Positions 10,904 to 21,152 of a stretch of DNA of 64,000 nt are shown piece after piece. The stretch lies in the NCBI RefSeq assembly GCF_000001735.4, contig NC_003070.9, positions 5,518,001 to 5,582,000 on the forward strand. Reading direction: 5' to 3'. The translations under genes were made by a program, and so were the position numbers. The stretch is from Arabidopsis thaliana (Eukaryota; Streptophyta; Magnoliopsida; Brassicales; Brassicaceae). Numbering within the stretch: the first letter of the stretch is position 1; every line of letters starts with the position of its first letter. The notes under the pieces were generated by a model, which saw only the letters and a list, made by a program, of their open reading frames with translations, did no database searches and was not told the origin of the DNA.

Positions 10904-13255
10904 ATGAAGACAAAAACTTACAACTTCCGTTATATTGTAGCGTCTGTCCTAACTCTGCTCATGAATGGCTCATGAGCAGCAACACCTCCAAATAGTAATT
11001 CTTCAAGCTCTTGTAACAGAACCTTTGGAGGAATCTCAATCCCGTTCCCATTTGGAATCGGCGGGAAGGATTGCTATCTCAATAGTTGGTACGAGGTTGT
11101 CTGTAACAGCACCACTTCCGGGTCCTGCAAAACTGTTCCTTTCCTCACTAGGATCAACAGGGAAGTGGTGAACATATCTCTTCCAAAATCTGACTTCTTC
11201 AGCCCTTACGGAGTAGTTCACATCAAAGGTCCTGTGACTTCGTTGGGTTGTTCTAGTAATATTAGTCAAGGACTTCAAAAAACACTACCAGATTTGAACA
11301 TCACAGGCAGGGGTAGTCCATATTTTCTAACAGATGAGAACCGCCTTGTGGCGGTTGGTTGTGGTACGAAGGCGTTAATGACCGATATAGAATCGGAGAT
11401 CTTAGGTTGTGAATCAAGCTGCAAAGACACAAAGAGTAATGAAGTAGGTAACTCGCTTTGTAACGGTTACAAATGTTGCCAAGCGAGGTTACCCGTAGAG
11501 CGTCCGCAAGCAGTAGGTGTCAACATAGAGAGCAATAACGATACAAGAGGAGAAGGGTGCAAAGCTGCGTTCTTGACAAGTATGAAGTATTTCCCGTCAA
11601 ATATCACCAAACCAGAATGGTTCCAGGCCGATGGCTACGCTGTAGTAGAACTAGGATGGTATTTTGATACTTCAGATTCTCGCTTTAGGAACCCTTTGGG
11701 TTGCACAAACTTGACCCGTTCTAGTGGCTCTTACTTCTTAACCGACATTTGCCTTTGCCGTTACGGTTACTTTTCCAGAATGAGTTATAGAAGCTGTTAT
11801 TGCGGCAGTGGCTACAGAGGAAACCCATACATACGAGGTGGATGCATCGGTAAGTGCCTGTTTTTCTTCTGTAGTCTTGACCACCAATCAGAAACTCAAT
11901 AATTATGATTTATGTATGTAGACATTGATGAATGCGAAGTACCCAACAAGTGTGGAGAAGACACTTGTGTGAACATGGCTGGAAGGTACAGTTGCGTGCC
12001 AAAGATAACCAAGCCTGCCAAACTCGCTCATGTGCTTCGAGGTTAGTCAAAATTGCACCTTGTGTATACAAGAAAACAAACAAGAACAAAGAATTTAGTG
12101 TACCTTAACTTTTCCTTTGTTGTTGCAGGGGTTCTTATAGGTTTGTTGGGACTTCTGTTTTTTGTTATAGGGATTTTTGGGTTATACAAATTTATCAGAA
12201 AGCGAAGGCGGATCATCCGTAGCATGAAGTTCTTCAAACGTAATGGAGGCCTATTGTTGAAACAACAGTTAACAACAAAGGACGGCAGTGTCGAGATGTC
12301 AAAAATATTCAGCTCGAGAGAGTTGGAGAAAGCCACTGATAACTTCAGCATAGATAGAGTGCTTGGGCAAGGCGGTCAAGGCACTGTGTACAAAAGAATG
12401 CTTGTAGATGGGAGTATTGTTGCGGTTAAAAGATCCAAAGTTGTGGATGAAGACAAAATGGAAGAGTTTATCAATGAGATTGTTCTTCTGTCACAAATCA
12501 ATCACCGCAACATTGTGAAACTCTTGGGATGTTGCTTGGAGACAGAAGTTCCAATCTTGGTGTACGAATATATTCCCAATGGAGATCTGTTCAAGCGGCT
12601 TCATGATGAATATGATGATTACATGATGACTTGGGAAGTGCGACTTCGCATAGCCGTAGAGATAGCAGGAGCTCTTTCGTACATGCACTCAGCTGCATCT
12701 TTTCCAATATTCCATAGAGATATCAAAACTACCAATATACTGTTGGATGAGAAATACAGAGCAAAAATATCTGATTTCGGAACTTCAAGATCGGTAGCGA
12801 CTGATCAAACTCACTTAACAACATTAGTTGCAGGAACTTTTGGGTACATGGATCCAGAGTACTTCCTGTCGAGCCAATACACTCACAAAAGCGATGTATA
12901 TAGTTTCGGTGTTGTGTTGGTGGAGCTCATAACGGGAGAAAAACCAATGTCACGTGTCCGGTCTGAAGAAGGCATAGGTTTGGCAACTTATTTCCTCGAG
13001 GCAATGAAAGAGAACAGAGCTGTTGACATAATTGATATTAGGATCAAAGACGAAAGCAAGCAAGTAATGGCGGTAGCAAAACTCGCCAGAAGATGTCTTA
13101 ATCGAAAAGGGAATAAGCGGCCAAACATGAGAGAGGTTTCAATAAAGCTAGAGAGGATCCGTTCATCACCCAAAGATTTAGATGTCCATACCGAAAACGA
13201 AGAAGAAGAAGAAGAGGATCAACTTATGGAAATCAATAGAATATATGATTCTTGA
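10904..13255 (+). CDS. WAKL3: WAKL3, receptor kinase-like gene with a stop in its signal peptide
   Basis: Exons 10904-11849, 11922-12041 and 12129-13255 would join to about 730 codons of WAK domain, EGF exon ([16 protein letters not shown]), membrane helix and kinase ([35 protein letters not shown]). However, codon 24 (10973-10975) is TGA where paralogues have TCA, just at the expected signal cleavage site. The next in-frame Met (11165) would give a protein without a signal peptide. Other signs of relaxed selection: a conserved Cys is Phe (11024-11026, NRTFGG), the Gly after the P-loop YK is Arg (12395-12397), and two residues are missing in the last kinase helix. The remaining frame is otherwise open, so decay is young, or the start is replaced by an unseen upstream exon. 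Confidence 0.85.
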
Positions 13256-13339
13256 ACCGTCGTAAATCAGACTTTGCTTTAATAAAACATTTTGTATCTA
13301 TATATACATTTTTGCAGCCATCTTGTGAAATAAATTATG

Positions 13340-13892
13340 GAGTTGGAACTTATTTAAAATGGCTGCCACTGGCTTTTAATTATTGATTTTTTTTTTGCAA
13401 TAAATTAATTAATAAATAAAAAACATTCCAAATATATTTCAATCCCATATATCACGCAAATTTCTTCAAAATTTGAATTAGATTTCGGTAGCTATTTAAA
13501 AAAAAATATTTGACAGACCAAAATACAATTACAATCCCTTAAAATGAGCAAAACACACCTAAATACATTTCTTATCAATTCACTAAACTTATTTCTCCAA
13601 CATTTGAACTAGATTTCGACAACTATTTAAAACAAAAATTTGTTTGACAAACTAAAATACAATTGCAATCCCGTAAAACATTTATTTTCATTATATATTT
13701 AAATTAGCGGTGTACTGCGGTTTTTTTTACGGGACGGATTTGGCGAAACGGGTTTGGAAGGACGTTACTTAATAATAACACTAAACTATAAAATAAAAAT
13801 AATTTATAAATAAATATAATTTGCAAACTTTTATATATACTGATTTTAAAAAATAAATTGTTTTCGCGGTGTACCGCGGGTTAAAATCGAGT
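13340..13892 (+). mobile_element. Helitron-like non-autonomous relic
   Basis: The WAKL3-WAKL4 spacer is about 500 bases longer than the homologous WAKL1-WAKL2 spacer. The extra part is very AT-rich. Near its right edge there is a short hairpin, CGCGGT/ACCGCG (13865-13878). Ten bases later comes CGAG followed by T (13888-13892). Arabidopsis Helitron and ATREP elements end with a GC-rich hairpin of this kind and CTRR (often CTAG) followed by T; here the terminus is degenerate. A similar GCGGTGTACTGCGG occurs at 13707. Inside, an imperfect direct repeat of about 85 bases (13458-13539 and 13588-13676) is present. The left edge is a guess, and no Rep/helicase is encoded. Confidence 0.45.
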
Positions 13893-14414
13893 ATTGTAGA
13901 ACTAGAGTTCAATCAATGTGTTGCTGCTACAAAAGTAATACTAGAAAACAGAAGGGACAAATTAATGATTTGGGATCCAGATTTGTCCCGATTTCAGAAG
14001 CTTCGTTGGTCTCCTGAGCTGACGACAGCGAGCTTCGACGATTGTGGGCCAAATTACTTTTTCCCAAAAAAAGAACCCAAAAATGTCCATATCAGCAATT
14101 AGCTAGCCACGTCATATATTTGACAGTTGGATAATATTCAGTTAGCTTATATTACAAAACACTGCCAAATGGCCTTGCCTCATTGGTCATCGCCATTACA
14201 TTAATGGTTTTGAAATCCGTTGACTTTTGAGCAAAGACTATTTTGGTCAAACATTGTTTTGCATTTCTTTTCAGTTTTCACGCATGATCCATCTTATCTC
14301 ATCTTTGACATTTTCGTCCAACAAATGCAAGTCTTGATTTTTGTTTTCTTCCTTCATTACACAACATAAAAAGTCTCAAATAACAAGACCGACTTGACGA
14401 GTTGAGAAACAAGT
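13893..14414 (+). promoter_or_regulatory. WAKL4 promoter
   Basis: It is homologous to the WAKL2 promoter over most of its length, including TTGACT (14220-14225), TTTTGGTCAAACATTG and the CATCTTATCTCAT block, and it runs up to the ATG at 14415. Conservation resumes directly after the Helitron-like terminus. Confidence 0.5.
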
Positions 14415-16713
14415 ATGAAGAAAGAAACTCAAAACCTCCAATGTATCCCACTAGTGATCTCTGTCTTATCTCTGTTTGGCGTCTCATCAGCAAGAAAACC
14501 TCCATATCTGTGTAACAGAGTCTGCGGAGGAATATCAATTCCTTTCCCTTTCGGTATCGGTGGAAAAGAATGCTATCTAAACCCGTGGTACGAGGTTGTA
14601 TGTAACACCACAACCTCTGTTCCGTTCCTCTCGAGGATCAACAGAGAATTGGTGAACATCTATCTTCCAGATCCTACTGAGTACTACTCTAACGGAGTTG
14701 TTCACATCAAAGGTCCCGTAACTTCCTCAGGGTGTTCTACCGGAACATCTCAACCACTTACACCGCAGCCTTTAAACGTTGCAGGCCAAGGCAGTCCCTA
14801 TTTCCTCACGGACAAGAACCTCCTCATGGCCGTTGGTTGCAACGTCAAGGCCGTTATGATGGATGTCAAATCGCAGATCATCGGTTGCGAGTCAAGTTGC
14901 GACGAGAGAAACAGTAGCAGCCAAGTTGTAAGAAACAAAATCTGCAGTGGTAATAAATGTTGCCAGACGAGGATACCGGAAGGGCAGCCGCAAGTAATTG
15001 GAGTCAACATAGAGATCCCTGAAAACAAAAACACAACAGAAGGAGGATGCAAAGTTGCATTTTTGACGAGCAACAAATATTCGAGTTTGAATGTTACAGA
15101 GCCAGAAGAGTTTCATAGTGATGGATACGCGGTGGTTGAGCTTGGATGGTACTTTGATACTTCGGATTCTCGTGTTTTAAGCCCCATAGGTTGTATGAAT
15201 GTGTCAGATGCATCACAAGATGGCGGGTATGGTTCCGAGACGATTTGCGTTTGCTCGTACGGCTACTTCTCTGGATTCAGCTATAGGAGTTGCTATTGTA
15301 ACTCCATGGGTTACGCAGGGAATCCATTCCTTCCAGGTGGATGTGTAGGTAAGAGATGCGTGTTTTTCTTTCTGTATCCATTAATGAATTCAATCAAGTC
15401 TTCTATCACTGATTATGAATCAAATTCGTGTAGACATAGATGAATGTAAACTAGAAATAGGACGCAAAAGGTGCAAAGACCAAAGTTGTGTGAATAAGCC
15501 CGGTTGGTTTACGTGTGAGCCAAAGAAACCAGGGCAGATCAAGCCAGTGTTCCAAGGTAAAAGTCAATTTGATTTTATCTTGAATGTTGTGTTGAAGATA
15601 TTATTGTTTTGTTCTGTAATGTACATATTGTTTCTTTTGGTGGTGCAGGTGTTCTTATAGGTTCGGCACTGTTGCTTTTCGCCTTTGGAATTTTCGGGTT
15701 GTACAAGTTCATCAAGAAGCAGAGGAGGAGCAGTCGAATGAGAGTGTTCTTCAGGCGTAATGGAGGGATGCTGTTAAAACAACAGTTAGCTAGAAAAGAA
15801 GGCAATGTAGAGATGTCAAAGATATTTAGCTCGAACGAGTTGGAGAAAGCTACTGATAACTTTAACACGAATAGGGTTCTTGGGCAAGGAGGTCAAGGTA
15901 CTGTTTACAAAGGTATGCTCGTTGATGGTAGAATCGTCGCAGTGAAAAGGTCGAAAGCCATGGATGAAGACAAGGTAGAAGAGTTTATCAATGAAGTTGT
16001 TGTTCTAGCGCAGATCAACCATAGAAACATTGTTAAACTCTTGGGATGTTGCCTTGAGACGGAAGTTCCAGTCCTGGTTTATGAGTTTGTTCCGAACGGT
16101 GACTTATGCAAGCGTCTTCGAGATGAATGTGATGATTACATCATGACATGGGAAGTGCGCCTTCACATTGCAATAGAGATTGCAGGAGCACTTTCGTACC
16201 TACACTCGGCTGCATCTTTTCCTATATACCACAGAGATATCAAGACTACCAACATACTACTGGATGAGAAATATCAGGTTAAGGTGTCTGATTTCGGAAC
16301 TTCAAGATCGGTGACCATAGATCAAACTCACTTGACAACTCAAGTTGCAGGTACTTTTGGGTACGTGGATCCAGAGTACTTTCAATCAAGTAAGTTTACG
16401 GATAAAAGTGATGTGTACAGTTTTGGAGTTGTCCTCGTGGAGCTCATTACCGGAAAAAACCCGTCCTCCCGTGTCCAGTCTGAAGAAAACAGGGGATTTG
16501 CAGCTCATTTTGTTGCAGCCGTGAAAGAGAACAGATTTCTTGACATAGTTGATGAACGGATCAAAGATGAATGCAACCTGGACCAAGTGATGGCAGTGGC
16601 AAAACTCGCTAAAAGATGTTTAAACCGAAAAGGGAAGAAGAGGCCAAACATGAGAGAAGTTTCAGTTGAGCTGGAGAGGATTCGTTCATCATCTTATAAG
16701 TCAGAGATTCATA

Positions 16714-16747
<34 letters not shown>

Positions 16748-16877
16748 GGATGATCAAGCCATGGAACTCAACATTGAAGAGACTTGGGATGTTGGTATGA
16801 CTGCTCCAGCCTCTATGTTTAATAACGGATCCCCTGCGTCTGATGTTGAGCCTCTGGTTCCTCTACGAACATGGTAG
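14415..16877 (+). CDS. WAKL4: WAKL4, wall-associated receptor kinase-like protein (B-type)
   Basis: Exons 14415-15348, 15434-15556 and 15649-16877 join to 761 residues. Order: signal peptide (1-25, LFGVSSA), WAK domain ([20 protein letters not shown]), EGF exon ([14 protein letters not shown]), membrane helix (about 353-374) and a full RD kinase ([11 protein letters not shown] near 431, [11 protein letters not shown] near 547, DFGTSRS near 567, GYVDPEYF). The tail holds ten Asp in a row from a GAT repeat and ends LVPLRTW as in WAKL2. WAKL4 is known in the literature for a role in mineral responses; nothing in the sequence here shows that directly. The gene looks intact and likely encodes an active plasma-membrane receptor. 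Confidence 0.96.
16716..16745 (+). repeat. GAT microsatellite in WAKL4 coding sequence
   Basis: Ten GAT triplets in frame give a run of Asp in the cytoplasmic tail after the kinase. WAKL2 has only a mixed acidic stretch at the same place. Because the repeat is in frame, length changes would alter the charge of the tail without breaking the protein. Confidence 0.95.
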
Positions 16878-17085
16878 TATACCCTCATCTGATGAAAAAA
16901 TGTTATGTTTCGATTATGAATTTCTAGCTTTTCACCATGTAACAATAATAAGTAACGTTTCTAGTCTGTACATGTGATTATATGTGTTTCATAAGTCTGT
17001 ACCCACAGTCATCTCTATGTATTCGACGTTCAAAAGAAAGAATGTTTTAGTCATAAACAGTATCAGGTTTAAGCTTTCACCGATA

Positions 17086-17162
17086 ACACTCTCCAAGGAT
17101 TTCAGTTTCCCTTAGGAGGTACCTTGGACATGTGTTCTAATTGACACATTGCCTTTCTCTTT
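17086..17162 (-). pseudogene. Relic of the downstream small membrane-protein gene, copy B
   Basis: This is a second short piece like the one after WAKL2. On the minus strand it shares the AATTGACACATTGCC complement, the TTTCCCTT block and the end of the coding region of the intact gene at 20874-21152. The WAKL4 3' UTR (16880-17086) aligns with 20690-20860 as well. It is shorter and more decayed than copy A. Confidence 0.6.
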
Positions 17163-17427
17163 GGAGATTCAACGCCAGCAAACTTGGACGGCTTTAAACT
17201 CCGATATCCTCTGCTTGAAAACCTTCTTTCCTACGCTACCACTTCAGTGGGCAAGATTTGTTCAATGTTTAACAGAATAAAAAGTCAAAACCAAGAATGT
17301 CAACATCATCTATCCATTATCCATGTGATCGGCTGATTGCCACTACCTTGGATTACATTTTATTTGACTGGTCATAGATTCGTTGTTTAGGTCAACTTCT
17401 GTTTTGTATCCTGAATCCTGAACGAAC

Positions 17428-17744
17428 ATGCCAACATGGTGACGATGGTCAAATGAGTATAATGTGGTGGTCTACTTTCATATGGTCATCAGAAAAAAGG
17501 TTAAATTTTTATAATCCAACGTGAACTCATTAAACTTAAATTAGAATCCTTCAGGCATTGACATTGACCAAACTTAATTTGTTTTATAATTCCTTATGCC
17601 AACATGGTGACGAACTGACGATGGTCAAATGAGTATAATGTCATTGGTCTACTTTCACATGGTCATGAGCAAAATATTGGATTTGTATATTCAACGTTCA
17701 ATCATTAACTTAAATTATAATCCCTCAGGCATTGACATTGACCA
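17428..17744 (+). repeat. Tandem duplication in the WAKL5 promoter
   Basis: Two units, 17428-17570 and 17596-17744, both begin ATGCCAACATGGTGACGA. Both contain GATGGTCAAATGAGTATAATG and end CATTGACATTGACCA. Each carries TTGAC cores. A single related unit lies before WAKL3 (about 10660-10740), so the doubling is special to WAKL5. The remainder of 16878-17427 shows nothing else that I recognise. Confidence 0.9.
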
Positions 17745-17787
17745 TAGTCTTAGTAGTGTTTACTAATTTTTAGGTGCTTTGTAACTT

Positions 17788-17818
17788 GCTTCACGCTTCT
17801 TTCTAAACCTCTATTGAC
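17788..17818 (+). promoter_or_regulatory. Conserved promoter block and W-box before WAKL5
   Basis: GCTTCACG (17788-17795), TTCTTTCTAAAC and a W-box-type TTGACT (17814-17819) lie 125 to 94 bases before the ATG. The order is the same as in WAKL1 and WAKL3. Confidence 0.45.
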
Positions 17819-17912
17819 TTTTACCTTAACATCAGATCGGGCAGGTCCTTAACATGTAGAAAAGCTGATTGAGATTGATCAGATCAAGGACCAAAGTAAA
17901 AATACAAGAATT

Positions 17913-20269
17913 ATGAAGACTAAAACTTACCGGTTTGTATGTCTTGTAGCTTCTGTCTTAACTCTGCAGCTCATGAATGGCTCATCAGCAGCAACACCAC
18001 CGCCACCTCCAAACAGTAAGAATTCTTCAACTTCGTGTAACAGAACCTGTGGAGGAATCTCGATTCCGTTCCCATTTGGAATCGGTGGGAAGGATTGTTA
18101 TCTCAACGGTTGGTACGAGGTTGTCTGCAACGCCACCACTTCCGGGTCGTCCGGCACAACTGTTCCATTCCTGTCGAGAATCAACAGGGAAGTGGTGAAC
18201 ATCTCTCTTCCAGAAGGTAATAATGAACAATACGGAGTGGTTCACATCAAAGGTCCTGTGACTTCGTTAGGTTGTTCAAGTAATACTAGTCAAGTACCCC
18301 AAAAGTCGCTACCGGATTTAAACGTCACGGGCAAGGGCAGCCCATATTTCATCACCGACGAGAACCGCCTCGTGGCTGTGGGTTGCGGTACTAAGGCGTT
18401 GATGACGGATATAGAATCAGAGATCTTGGGTTGTGAATCTAGCTGCAAAGATAGCAAGAGTAGTCAAGAAGTAACAAACTTGTTATGTGACGGTTACAAA
18501 TGTTGCCAGGCGAGGATACCGGTGGAACGTCCACAAGCAGTAGGTGTCAATATAGAGAGCTCAGGAGGAGATGGATGCAAGGTTGCCTTCTTGTCTAGCA
18601 AGAGGTATTCCCCGTCAAATGTTACTATACCAGAACAGTTCCATGCTGGTGGCTACGTGGTGGTAGAGCTAGGTTGGTACTTTGCTACTACGGATTCACG
18701 CTTTAGGAACCCCTTGGGTTGTATAAATCTGACATATTCGGGATCTTACTTATCCGGTGATAGTTGCCTTTGCGAGTATGGTTACTTTTCCGAAATGAGT
18801 TATAGGAACTGCTATTGCTCCCTTGGCTTCACAGGGAATCCATACCTTAGAGGAGGTTGCATTGGTAAGTGTTTGTTTCCTCTTCTTTTTTCGTTGAGAA
18901 TAAATCAGATCATTAATACTGATAATTGATATATATGCAGACAATGATGATTGCAAAGGACCTAATATCTGTGAAGAAGGCACTTGTGTGAACGTGCCTG
19001 GAGGCTATAGATGCGATCCCAAGCCCAAGATAATCAAGCCGGCCAAACCCCTCGTGCTACAAGGTGAGTTCCAATGGCACCTTGCATCTACCATCCTTTA
19101 AGGTAGAGCAGAAAACAGTGTTATTTATGTTTTTTCTTGTTATTGCAGGGGTTCTTTTAGGTTTAATGGGACTATTGTTCTTAGTTGTTGGGACGCTTGG
19201 GTTGATTATATTTATAAAAAAGAGAAGGAGGATCATCAGTAGCAGGAAGTTCTTCAAACGTAATGGAGGCTTGTTGTTAAAACAACAACTAACTACTACA
19301 AATGACGGTAATGTAGACATGTCAAGGCTATTTAGCTCAGAAGAGTTGAAGAAAGCCACCGATAACTTTAGCGTGAAGAGGGTGCTTGGGAAAGGCAGTC
19401 AAGGAACTGTGTATAAGGGGATGATGGTGGATGGCAAGATCATTGCGGTTAAAAGATCAAAAGTTGTCGATGAAGATAAGCTCGAAAAGTTCATCAATGA
19501 GATCATCCTTCTTTCACAGATTAACCATAGGAATATTGTGAAACTAATAGGATGTTGCTTGGAAACAGAGGTTCCGATCTTGGTTTACGAATATATTCCC
19601 AATGGAGATATGTTCAAGCGCCTTCATGATGAATCCGACGATTATGCGATGACTTGGGAAGTGCGTCTTCGCATAGCCATAGAGATCGCGGGAGCTCTAA
19701 CATACATGCACTCAGCTGCATCATTTCCAATATACCACAGAGATATCAAGACTACCAATATCCTATTGGATGAAAAATACGGAGCTAAGGTTTCTGATTT
19801 CGGAACATCAAGATCGGTAACCATTGATCAAACTCACCTGACAACAATGGTTGCAGGAACTTTTGGGTACATGGATCCAGAGTACTTCCTATCAAGCCAA
19901 TATACTGACAAGAGCGATGTTTATAGTTTCGGGGTTGTCCTGGTAGAGCTCATAACTGGAGAAAAACCGTTGTCCCGAATTCGTTCTGAGGAAGGAAGGG
20001 GGTTGGCAACTCATTTCCTCGAGGCCATGAAAGAAAACAGAGTGATTGACATCATTGATATTCGGATCAAAGAAGAAAGCAAGCTTGACCAACTGATGGC
20101 AGTGGCGAAACTCGCTCGAAAGTGTCTTAGCCGGAAAGGGATTAAAAGACCAAACATGAGAGAGGCTTCACTCGAGCTGGAGAGGATCCGTTCATCACCT
20201 GAAGATTTAGAGGCCCATATTGAAAATGATGATGAAGAGGACCAAGTCATGGAGATCAGCAGAGAATGA
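17913..20269 (+). CDS. WAKL5: WAKL5, wall-associated receptor kinase-like protein
   Basis: Exons 17913-18864, 18941-19063 and 19149-20269 join to 731 residues. There is a signal peptide (1-25, ending NGSSA), a WAK domain (about 40-317), a weak EGF exon ([16 protein letters not shown], with one acidic residue of the usual DIDEC changed), a membrane helix (about 359-379) and a kinase. The P-loop is [11 protein letters not shown] instead of the GQGGQG of its neighbours, but the glycines needed for ATP binding remain. The kinase also has [25 protein letters not shown] and GYMDPEYF. It has the A-type short acidic tail. It closes the tandem cluster and is probably an intact wall-sensing receptor kinase. 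Confidence 0.96.
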
Positions 20270-20873
20270 TTCTGGAAGCGTGTACAAGAATATTTCAGCC
20301 TTTATGTAATGTATATGGTGACAAGAAAATCAATAAGATCACTCGGCAGCAAGTCATCCATCTTTAGCCACAAAGTGTATTTGAAATTCGAAGTTAACAT
20401 GTACTTTTGAAAATGAAGTGTGGACTTTTGGTGTGACTTGAATGTATTATTTGATGACTGGAAAAACTTACTTGTCTAGGAGTCAACGATGTGTCAGAAA
20501 ATGTTTGACTTCAAGCATTATGGTTTCAGTTTCAGAGTCTCGACCTGTGTAGGTAGTAGAAGTTATATCCCGCTGCTATCATCATTCCGCTGGTAAGAAT
20601 TCCCAAATATACAGAAACGCATGAGCTCTAATAAGAGCGCCTAATAGAGGCTTGACATACAACCGGAGGTGACGATCCGACTCAAAACAGTGCACATGTA
20701 TACTCTCATCTCATCTGATGAAATAAAGTTATCTTTCAATTATGAATCTCTGGTTTTATTTCACCATGTAATAATACACACAAATTGCATTATAGAATAA
20801 AGAAGAAAAAGAATGTTTTAGTACAAGAACAATAAATGTGGGGGTTTCAAACTTTCACCGATAGATAAACAGT
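20270..20873. other. Scar of a lost B-type WAKL gene
   Basis: After the WAKL5 3' UTR the sequence from about 20665 to 20873 aligns with the 3' UTRs of WAKL2 and WAKL4: ACTCAAAACA, GTATACTCTCATCT, TTTCACCATGTAATA, ACACACAAATTGCATTATA, GTACAAGAACAATAAATG. No WAKL coding sequence precedes it. The simplest reading is that a third B-type gene once stood between WAKL5 and the next gene and was deleted, leaving its 3' end. Confidence 0.6.
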
Positions 20874-21152
20874 CTAGAAGAATTTAAGTTTCCCTTTGGA
20901 GAGAGCTTGAACAAGTTGTAATTGACACATTGCCTTGTCTTTCCCGGTCAAGCCATAGCAGGACGAGTGCCTAGCGCCTAAAGTGACTGCAAAGTAAAGA
21001 TAAACAGTACAGAGGAAAGCCAAAAGAGCCAAAGCTGTTAAGAGATATTGATGCCTCTGAATAAGAGTCGACCAGCTACCCAACTCGTCCCACTGCTTCT
21101 TTAGACATTGTTGTCTCCTTGACGGTGAAGATACAAGCCCATCAAGAACCAT
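20874..21152 (-). CDS. Small single-pass membrane protein
   Basis: One coding exon of 92 residues starts at MVLDGLVSS (ATG at 21152) and ends SKGKLKFF. A splice acceptor lies just upstream (TTTTTGCAG ending at 21174), so the 5' UTR is spliced. The basic, Trp-containing N-terminal half (RRQQCLKKQWDELGSW) is followed by one hydrophobic helix (YLLTALALLAFLCTVYLYFA, about 46-65). A short tail holds two Cys and a TGKD motif. I do not recognise a family with a known function. It is the intact source of the two relics behind WAKL2 and WAKL4. A (GA)n stretch at 21660-21676 probably lies in its 5' UTR. Confidence 0.8.
   Translation of the reverse strand: MVLDGLVSSPSRRQQCLKKQWDELGSWSTLIQRHQYLLTALALLAFLCTVYLYFAVTLGARHSSCYGLTGKDKAMCQLQLVQALSKGKLKFF

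Noticed and set aside
10965-11171. Alternative 68-codon frame at the WAKL3 start as a replacement start
   Set aside because: It is in another frame and ends before the WAK domain; it cannot supply a signal peptide to the main frame without an unseen splice.
13340-13892. LTR element or other virus-derived copy in the AT-rich spacer
   Set aside because: No reverse transcriptase, gag or long terminal repeats are visible here or anywhere in the window; the short direct repeats are imperfect and internal.
13869-14102. 77-codon plus-strand frame before WAKL4
   Set aside because: It runs across the Helitron-like end into the promoter and is not kept open in the homologous WAKL2 promoter.
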